Of a stretch of 64,000 bases of DNA, positions 56,230 to 64,000 are shown piece by piece. Under the pieces are notes generated by a model. It was not told where the DNA came from. It was given only the letters and a program-made list of their open reading frames with translations, and did no database searches. Both the position numbers and the translations under genes were made by a program. The first letter of the stretch is position 1. Each line of letters opens with the position of its first letter. This stretch comes from Valencia hispanica. Its lineage: Eukaryota; Chordata; Actinopteri; Cyprinodontiformes; Valenciidae. The stretch is taken from assembly GCA_963556495.2 (NCBI GenBank), contig OY747716.1, positions 46,874,318-46,938,317 on the forward strand, read 5' to 3'.

Positions 56230-56695
56230 CTGTTGGGGTGGGAGGGGACAGAGAAGTGGAAGTGAGTCACAGCACCAGCTTGTAAGATGGAAACAACAGC
56301 AGTTAGATAACTCAGCATGATCCACTATCAATACTTTTTACTTTTATTATCAAGTATCTCTACTCTTACTTGAGTAAAATGTCTCTCTACCTTCTGCGAG
56401 TAAGTTCACTGAATGAAGAACAAACATGTTCCAACCCAAAATCCACCAAACAAGACACAGAGTTTATGTAGGAGTGAGACCTCTTGTTTTCGTTCTAATG
56501 CTATTCTCTGTCTGCTGAGGAGATCAAACGGAAATGAACTACTCTATTAGTTTCAGAAGTTTTACATTCGAAAAAAAAAATATTTGTAAAAGTGTTTCTT
56601 CTGCTTAAAATAATTAATTTGTATTATTTGTTTCAAAATATAAAATTTAATATTTTTGTCTGTCTGATGACATCTTTTAAAAATATTTAACTAGT

Positions 56696-57308
56696 GGTGG
56701 GCGATATAGGTAGAGATTTTGACGATACCTGCATTACGCGATTGCGCATTTTGATGATGTCATCAAGCAGTCATCGAGGAAGGATAAATACTGATGTTCA
56801 GTGTTCAAATATACACTACATATTGCAAGTTTAAAATGTGTTGCTTTCCATTTAACAGAGAAAAAAACCTATTGGACTTAAAGCATTTTTATTTCAAACA
56901 TGTGCAGGTTGATTTTTGTGCGGTATTAAATGTATAAATGAGTAACCAGCAAAGCGGACAATTTTGAACTATGTGTTTTAAAAAAAAACACAAAAAAAAA
57001 ACATTTAGCTTTTAATTTGTTTAAAATATCTTCATCTTTTTGTTTTGAGAAATTTTTGTGTTGCATTTTTTGGGAAAAGCGATTTTAATATTTCTTAAAT
57101 GCATTTCTTTGCGCAATAAAGTTCCTTAAATGGCATTCTAAACTTTTTTTGAAGTTGTTGTTCTGCTGCAATGTAAGTGGAAAGTGAGAATGTTCATAAA
57201 CAGTCATTTTGACATATAAAGAAAAGAATATATCGCAATAGATATCGTTACCGCACACACTTTAGATTATATCACAATATAGTTTTAAGGCCATATCGCA
57301 CAGGCCTA
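56696..57308. repeat. Dispersed repeat family B, copy 3
   Basis: From GGTGGGCGATATAGG to CATATCGCACAGGCC, with GATGATGTCATCAAGCAG and ATAAATACTGATGTTCAGTG. Same orientation as 1940-2635. A further repeat ending ACTCTACCCACCTCTG follows at 57345-57472. Confidence 0.65.
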
Positions 57309-57839
57309 TATTTAACCAGATGTTCTGAGCAGTTAGTCAGTACTAAAGTCGCCTTTTTACCCTTTTTACTCTTAATTGAGCCACTTTGCACTTTTACTTG
57401 AGTAAAAATATATTAAAGTAGTGCTACTTTCACAGGAGTACACATTTTGGGTACTCTACCCACCTCTGCTCGTTTCCTACCAGAAATCTGACAGGGGTGT
57501 TTTCACCCACAATATCATCACACAAACCTAAAGTTAGCTGGCTAAATGACATCTAAAAACCATAAAAATGGAACAGGAGACTGTGTAAAATAACTGCTCA
57601 CAAATCTACTATCACTACTGTAAATATAACTGACTTTTAACGGCGCGCCACTTTCAAGCTAGTTGATTTTTTTCTTTCTTCTTCTTTTTTTACTTTAACA
57701 CGTTTTAAACATGTTACCTGTTAAAATACAGACCAATCCCCAACATATTGATGTTTTTAGGTATTAATATTGACCATTGGTGTGGTTTGATAGCCTCTTC
57801 TGTTCACCATTTGCGGTCAATTATTCGCCGACTTAACGT

Positions 57840-58140
57840 CTGCGCGGCTAACGGTCCTTCGACAAGCCGACGCTAGTTTTTTTGCGCCGCTTAGCTCGGA
57901 GGAAAGCGGCTCGGCTCGGTTCGGTTCGGGGTTTCATCTTCAGAAACTCACCTGGATCCTCCTTCGCCCTCCTCCGCGGGCCGAAGTCGCGCCGGGTTTA
58001 CAGGTTTTCTCGCACCGTGTTCGTGGCAGTGGGACTTTTCTTTGTGATGGCTTCCATCAAAGCGTCAACCGTCGGCACACGGCTGCTCATGCCTGAACTC
58101 TACAGTTGCCATGGTAACGGGACCGCCTGAAAAGCTTCGC
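57840..58140 (-). promoter_or_regulatory. CpG-rich candidate promoter and non-coding first exon
   Basis: GC/CpG-rich island between AT-rich flanks. On the minus strand AGGAGGATCCAG is followed by the donor GTGAGT (GT at 57951-57950). A consensus RFX X-box GTTGCCATGGTAAC lies at 58105-58118. The short upstream ATG frames end in stops, so the exon is probably non-coding. Position and strand make it the likely promoter of the LARP4-like gene via exon 56081-56229, but the start site is not shown by sequence. Confidence 0.45.
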
Positions 58141-58177
58141 AGTCAATGATAGAGCGCGCGCGAACACTCACCTTTAT

Positions 58178-58327
58178 GTATATTATATTATATTATATTA
58201 TATTATATTATATTATATTATATTATATTATATTATATTATATTATATTATATTATATTATATTATATTATATTATATTATATTATATTATATTATATTA
58301 TATTATATTATATTATATTATATTATT
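58178..58327. repeat. (TATTA)n microsatellite, about 30 copies
   Basis: 150 bp of uninterrupted pentanucleotide ATATT/TATTA. The open frame through it (IILYY repeats) is an artefact. Confidence 0.95.
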
Positions 58328-58339
58328 AGTTCGGTTTCC

Positions 58340-58700
58340 CGGTTCAGAAATACTTTATTTGTTCCAAAGGGAAATTAAATGTTGTCGTAACTCATATCAT
58401 GTATCTTCAAAGAGTCGTGAATGGTAATGCTGTGGCCTGGAAGGATCTCCAGTAGCAGTCAGTCTTGCAAACAATGTTTTGAGGCCTCTGACTGAAGAGT
58501 GTTGCTGTATGACAGCCTCATGACCATCATCATGACTCGTGCTTGGTCAGAATGAGGAAGAGTATCTGATGTTAATTATTAAGATGAGTTATTAATCTGA
58601 GTTTGTTATAACTGGATATTAAATAGGCTTGTTTATGTTGCAAAGTGCCTTGAGATGACCGTTGGGAATTGGTGCTATATTAATAAACTAAACTGAACAA
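58340..58700 (-). repeat. Two retrotransposon 3' fragments
   Basis: 58340-58530 (minus) reads ATACTTTATTTGTTCCAAAG, GGAAGGATCTCCAGTAGCAG and GCCTCTGACTGAAGAGTG, as at 28425 and 44055. 58540-58700 reads GCAAAGTGCCTTGAGATGAC and GGTGCTATATTAATAAACTA, the tail type of 48570-48981 on the plus strand. Confidence 0.6.
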
Positions 58701-59066
58701 AGTGGAAACTGCAATTTTAGATAAAATAAATTCCTGACATGTTTGGGTTTGTTTATTATTCTCATCCTCTTGATCAAAATTATACCACGTTTTACTTGAG
58801 ACAAGCGATTTTTACATGAATTTAGCTTTATTTTAGCTCTCATACATGACATATTTTAACATTACATCATGACAAAACACAAAAAGAAAAACTTTTTTTT
58901 AACTTCAAAATAATACAACGGTGTGCTTTCAGGATGATAAACACCAATGGCTGAGTGAACCAGTCCAACACAAATCAGGAGTTTTTACTGCAGTCTCTGT
59001 TGCATCCAGTCGGTCTGCTCCTATAACTTCTGACCTCAGTGTGAACGCCGCGCAGGCCCGGGCCGA

Positions 59067-59662
59067 TCAGGAGTACATGCTCCAGTAGACGGTGTTGAAG
59101 AGCAGGTAGGACAGAGGGAAGGCCAAGCGTGAGTACGAGTCGATCATGTAGCTGTTGTTCACCAGCAGGTCCACGTTTTCCCGCACGGAGCGCTGCCGAC
59201 GCAGCCGGGTCCCCTCCCGGGGCCGCGGGTCCGAGTTCTGGCTCGGAGTGGTCAGGGGCTCGGTGGTCAGGGTGGGCGCCATCCGAGGGAAGGTGGTCAG
59301 CTCGATGTCGTTGTCATGGAAACAGCCATCAAAGGCCATGGCCTGGCTGGCGTTGAAGGTGGAGGGGATCTGACAGCGTGAAAGATGGGAAAATTCATTT
59401 ATTTCATCTAATTAGGATAATGTTTCTGGAATAACTAATTATATGACATGAAACTATCAGCTACTTTATTTGTCTTTATTTTTAGTTTTTTATTAGGTTT
59501 TAGTTTTTTCAGTGAATGAGATTATTTCAGTAGGCTATATTCCACTATAGCTAATTTTTACCATAGGAAATACATCATATTTCTAATAATATTAATAATA
59601 ATCATCATTTAATCTTTTTCAAAATTTAATACCTTAAAATGATGATGATAATAATACATGTA

Positions 59663-59693
<31 letters not shown>

Positions 59694-62578
59694 GTTATTA
59701 TTATTATTACTATTATTATTATTATTATAATTCTTATTATTAATAATAATAATAAGAAGAAAATTTCTTTTATCATTAATTTATTACAAACTAAAAATAT
59801 TTTAAACATTATTTACAGTTATTTTTTCTAGAAAAAAATACTTAATATCTTACTAAGAATAATGTATTATTTACTACAAATATGATCCTTTTACCATAAC
59901 TAAACATTAACAGTAGGATTTTAAAACAAATGTAAAAAAAAATGCATTTATTGTATTTATTTGTTTATTTAACAGGGACATTGCAATCCAACACAGTGCA
60001 GAACAAGTCGCAACATGATGTGATGCTTTAGAGTATATTGCATATGCTAATTTTCAACTTTTGTCCCCGGTGTAATGTGGTTATAAGGAGGATGACGGAA
60101 AGAATCTCAGCATCTCCACATCACAGTGAGAAACTCTACAGCACTTTTTCTCTTTGAATGTTCTTGCTGGTAATTTTAGCTGTTAATGGTTCAAAGTGAG
60201 ATGGAAAACAAACATATGACGCTATAGCAAAACCGAATATTCGGTTTTATGTTCAAAATCAAAACTAATGTAAAATCTTTTGACACCCGTTTGAAAAAGC
60301 TCCAAGTTTGGAGACTTAATTAGTTTTCTCAAATTAAAATAAACTTTTTATTTGTAATTTTTTTAATACGAACAGTTTTTTGTGTTTTTTTTTTTGGGAG
60401 GCGGTGGTGGTGGGGTAGGGGGAGGTTTGCATTTCTTTATTTCATTAAACACTGGTTATATTTTCCAGTAATGTAATTTATGATTGCTACACAACTGATT
60501 ACACTGTAATGTCACAGTTTTACCAGAAGAATCTTTTTTTGTTTGTTTGTTTGATTGTTTGATATAAAACAGCAGCATCTTCGTCCTGACCTTCCCCCTC
60601 CTCATCTTCCTCATCTCCTCCAGGGTGGTGCAGTAGTTCACGGCAGCGTATTCGATCACAGACAGGAAGACAAAGAGGAAGCTGGTCCACAGGTAGATGT
60701 CCACAGCTTTCACGTACGACACCTGCAAAGTAAAAACAAGCCGGATTTTATTCCCATCCTCACTTTCATTCTAACTTTTATCACATGTTCTTTAGTTAAG
60801 AACTGATAATACTTTGAGCTGAAAGCCAGCTCCCTTGTGGCAGTGATAGAAACATCTGAAAAAGGATTGAGTTCTAACCAAAACCTTTTAAAGAGGACAA
60901 GATTCAAGGATTATTGTTGAATTATGAACGTGTAATGTTATATATTACTTTATCTGGTGATTATCTTCTTTGCATTTATCTATCTCGTTCATTTCTTTAG
61001 AAAACTAAGACTGAAAGCTCTGACCCTTAGAGCAACACGTGACATCCTAGAACCCATCCAGAGAGTCTGTCTGCATGGAGGAGTCCGAACCTAGCCGTTA
61101 CCTTACCTGAGGCATGGATGAGGACACTCCGGTGATGATGGTGGACATGGTGAGGACAGTGGTCATACCTGCAAGGGGACACAAAGCAAACACAGTTCTG
61201 TTAGAGACATTACTTTATATACCGAGGTTTTCGCACAATTCAGACATGGGGCGCTGTTTGAATTGAAGTAAGGAAAGGAAGAAGAGTTTGAACAATGTTT
61301 ATGCTGCTGTTTGTAACGGTATGTAGTGCTTTTAGAATATATCTTCTTCTGATTCTGATTCTGAAATCATTAATGTCTCAGGATAACAGATAAAACCCTA
61401 AATAGCTGCCAACAACAACAGCAGTTTAGCCATTTTAAAAAGTAATGAAACCAATAACTAGATCACTTCTCGTTAATGTAAGGACGTTTTTGTGCTAATA
61501 ATATAAGATTTCCCCCAATAGGGTAATAAACTACGTTATTTGGTGGCTATGATGTTATTACACCATTGTTTGGTTCCTGAATTCTCACACATTACTTTAA
61601 GGCATCTAACTGCCAAATAGACGTCACAATAATTAATCAAATTATATTTTTCCTTAAAGGAAACTAGGAATTTACAAACCTAATCAAATATTATAATCAG
61701 AACAAATAGCTGGATAAATAAACAAATAAAGAAAGAAAGAAATCACCTACGACATCCACTGTGGCTATATTTCCATGAGCAAACTGTTCAATAATGCAAT
61801 GTAACTACGGTAATAACCAGCTAATAACGTTACAACTTGTTACATTATTGTTGTTAAGGAGTGTAAATAAAATTATATAGTGTTTCTGGCAAACTATCGT
61901 TCTATCATTAGTATGAAACCTTTAATCCATCCTTACCAAGTTATTACCTTATTGGGTTTAATCACTTGTAAAATGGACCATTATTAAATTATCGGTCGAT
62001 CCACTTTTCTGATATCTCGTCTGAATCGAACCTTCAGCCAGATGATTCAGAGACTATGAGGGTAAAACTAGCTGGATTTAATCTTAATTTACTGCATCAA
62101 TCACTTCACTGAGCCAGAAAGTCTTCAGTTCTAAGATTTGTATTAATTTGATCCTTTACTTTTCTCCATATGTAAAACTTTTAGGGCACTGAAGTATAAA
62201 GTATGTTTGACTGAGAGATGATGAAAGCGTTACTGAAAGAGATTTAATGTGATGAGGTAAACACCAAAAAAACGTCACGTTGGTCCTGGAATACTTCAGA
62301 TCTTAGATACACCCAATGAATAGAGACGAGGCTGCACTGTAACATCCTTATTATGACAGGGAATGCATGAAAGAAGCAGCCACGCCCTAACGGAGGTCAA
62401 AGAAAAAGGATCGTGCACGCGTTACCGAGAGACACTCGGGCGGGAACGGCTCTCCTGTCGATCCAGAAGGACACCCAGGAGAGGACGACCATCAGCATGG
62501 TGGGGAAGTACGTCTGCAGCATGAAGAAGAAGATGTGGCGCCGCAGGATGAAGTTTATGAAGAGCCGGTTGTACCAAC
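59067..62578 (-). CDS. gabrr3: GABA-A receptor rho subunit, 3' exons (partial)
   Basis: Exons 62426-62578, 61107-61168, 60591-60722 and 59067-59369 join in phase with GT-AG borders. They encode WYNRLFINFILRRHIFFFML and QTYFPTMLMVVLSWVSFWID (TM1), RRAVPARVSLGMTTVLTMST with IITGVSSSMPQ (TM2), VSYVKAVDIYLWTSFLFVFL with SVIEYAAVNYC (TM3), a loop with AMAFDGCFHDNDIEL, and IDSYSRLAFPLSYLLFNTVY, WSMYS-stop (TM4). The PARVxLG and WIDRRAVPA pieces mark a rho subunit, which forms GABA-gated chloride channels, mainly in retina. TM2 position 2' is Ser, not the Pro of rho1. The loop and C-terminus differ from my memory of rho1 and rho2, hence rho3. The ligand-binding domain exons must lie beyond the right edge. 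Confidence 0.85.
59640..59760. repeat. (ATT)n / (AAT)n microsatellite
   Basis: TTATTATTATT array ending in AATAATAATAATAAG; its two strands are locally complementary. It is intronic in the GABA receptor gene. Confidence 0.9.
61175..62420. other. Intron of the GABA receptor gene
   Basis: AT-rich, with no exon, RNA or clear repeat recognised. Confidence 0.45.
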
Positions 62579-62869
62579 CTGCGGACACAGAGAACCGGTT
62601 TGGAAAATGTCTTTAAGTACAGAAATGTCCTCCTCTGGGGATTATTCGGCAATATAAGCCTTCATAGGTTTACATGCAAGTGAAAATTCTGAACATTGCA
62701 CAAAATCTTCAGTCCATCATTAAGGAATTACAAAAAAAATATTCACAGGTTGATGTTTGACCCTATTGTCTTATTTACTGTATCTCTAGAAAAGAACAGA
62801 AGTGAATCACTTAAAAGATATCAATAAAAAGAAGAAAAACCTCCTTAACAATAGTTTGTCTTTCCCTCT

Positions 62870-63860
62870 TGGGTTGAGATCAGTGAGATGCTTCTTGTAT
62901 CCATTTACCAACAACTAACATCATCTTAAAGAAAGTTTTCTCCACTCTTCACTTCCAGCTGTACCTCAAGGTATCAAGATCTGGGCTTTGACTAGACCCA
63001 GGACTTCTAACTTCTTAGTTCTCAGCTGTTCCTTGTTGGATCTACTGGAATGTTTTGGGTCATTGTCATGTTGCAGGGTCCAGTTCTGGTTCAGCTTTAA
63101 TGTTTTCAGTGGACACTCTCATGTTTTCCTCAAACCCCTTCTGAGATGCCGTTGTATTCATGGTGGATTCTGTTATGGTGAGCTGGTCAAGTCCTGCTGC
63201 AAAATGTTGCAAAGTATCACCCAACTATCACACCTCTCTCTCCATCCGTCCGTCCATCCATCCATCCACAGGCAGGGTAGACGCTGGACAGGTCTCCAGT
63301 CCATCACAGAGGAGGTTTTGTTCGAACAATGCTATGTTCGCTTTGCATGTCCTCCATTCTTGTGTCCAAATAGCCCATTTTCTGACTCACCTGTTTAAAG
63401 CACAGGACTCCAGAAGCTCAGGCCTTTGTCTACTTTCTCTATGACAAACCTTAGTCTGGTCTTCATCTTTTTCTTGGACAGTAAACATCTCCTCCTTGCA
63501 CAACTCCCATAAACGTAAAACCTTGGCAGCATGTTTCAGATAGTGCATGCATGGACTTTCAGAGTCTGCTGTAGGTCCCGTGATGATCCTTTAGGGGCAA
63601 ATTCAGAAACCTTTCAGCCTGATTTCGGATGGGTAACTTGCTTGGACACCCAGACCTGGACATGCTTGGCAGATGTTTTGAATTTTCTCCACTTGTAAAT
63701 TATTTTTCTGGAAACGGCTGATTTCAAGTTGTTTTGGCACTTCTTTAAATTCTTTACCAGACTCACAAATTGCTACAGTCTTCTTCCTGAAGGCCTCAGA
63801 CGGCTCTTTGGATCTCCTCATCGTATTCACTGTCACCAACCTCAACATCTGAGGTTTAAA
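62870..63860 (-). repeat. Decayed Tc1-like transposon
   Basis: The minus-strand frame 63848-63603 reads MRRSKEPSEAFRKKTVAICE and FKEVPKQLEISRFQKNNLQV, a degenerate paired-type HTH start of a Tc1 transposase. Downstream pieces (CTGGGCTTTGACTAGACCCA, TTTTGGGTCATTGTCATGTT) continue the family in order. A (TCCA)n patch at 63240-63266 interrupts it. It is non-functional. Confidence 0.65.
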
Positions 63861-63920
63861 CAGGATAAACCTCGGTCATAATGCGGAGTAATGATGTTCT
63901 CATCATGTCCACCTGATGCA

Positions 63921-63934
63921 ACACACACACACAC
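63921..63934. repeat. Short (CA)n run
   Basis: Seven CA units near the right edge; nothing else is recognised from 63861 to 64000. Confidence 0.8.
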
Positions 63935-64000
63935 GTGTAATTTTAGCCATATTAAGCGGGAATACATGTGGGGGTCTCCTACTTTATTCCTCAACAGAAA

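Noticed and set aside
58146..58427. ORF with repeated IILYY
   Set aside because: Translation of the (TATTA)n microsatellite.

Overview
The window looks like nuclear DNA of a ray-finned (teleost) fish. The signs are GT-AG split vertebrate genes, several Tc1/mariner copies flanked by TA, tRNA-derived SINEs, a PIF/Harbinger element with its MADF partner gene, 5'-truncated non-LTR retrotransposons, and dense micro- and minisatellites. There are no operons, CRISPR arrays or viral genes. All family names come from reading translations and remembered motifs; no database search was run.

Three host genes are visible, all on the minus strand. From right to left they are: (1) the 3' half of a GABA-A receptor rho subunit gene (59067-62578, four in-phase exons covering TM1-TM4; 5' part beyond the right edge), most like rho-3. 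(2) A La-related protein 4 family gene (40402-54492), read as 15 exons whose lengths and phases agree. It carries the PAM2w-like motif, La motif, RRM, a basic RG/RRR region, an SSFPPL motif and the C-terminal SYAEICQR box. Its 1,725-nt 5' exon encodes an unrecognised 575-residue N-terminus starting MGCC, a likely lipidation signal. (3) The first coding exon of a DIP2 family gene (35796-35874) inside a GC-rich 5' region. LARP4B followed by DIP2C, and LARP4 followed by DIP2B, are same-strand neighbours in human, so gene order supports both calls. Sequence features lean towards LARP4B/DIP2C.

The left 35.8 kb would then be DIP2 intron 1. It is mostly layered mobile DNA: a SINE with a 14-bp duplication (8.5 kb), a 29-bp minisatellite (8.8-9.3 kb), retrotransposon pseudogenes (9.4 and 31.5 kb), a 708-bp Harbinger derivative (10.8 kb), a 2.9-kb Harbinger element with an intact four-exon MADF-BESS gene but a deleted transposase (16.6-19.5 kb), Tc1 copies (21.1 and 24.2 kb), a piggyBac-type MITE (26.9 kb), and several unclassified dispersed families labelled A-G here. 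The intergenic stretch and the introns of the LARP4-like gene hold more of the same, including Tc1 copies at 37.4 and 51.0 kb, the latter split by a second SINE.

The most interesting items are the MGCC exon fused in phase to a LARP4 core with a possible alternative first exon at 56.1 kb; the Harbinger element that keeps an intact accessory gene without a working transposase, plus its deleted derivative 5 kb away; and several nested insertions that give a relative order of transposition.
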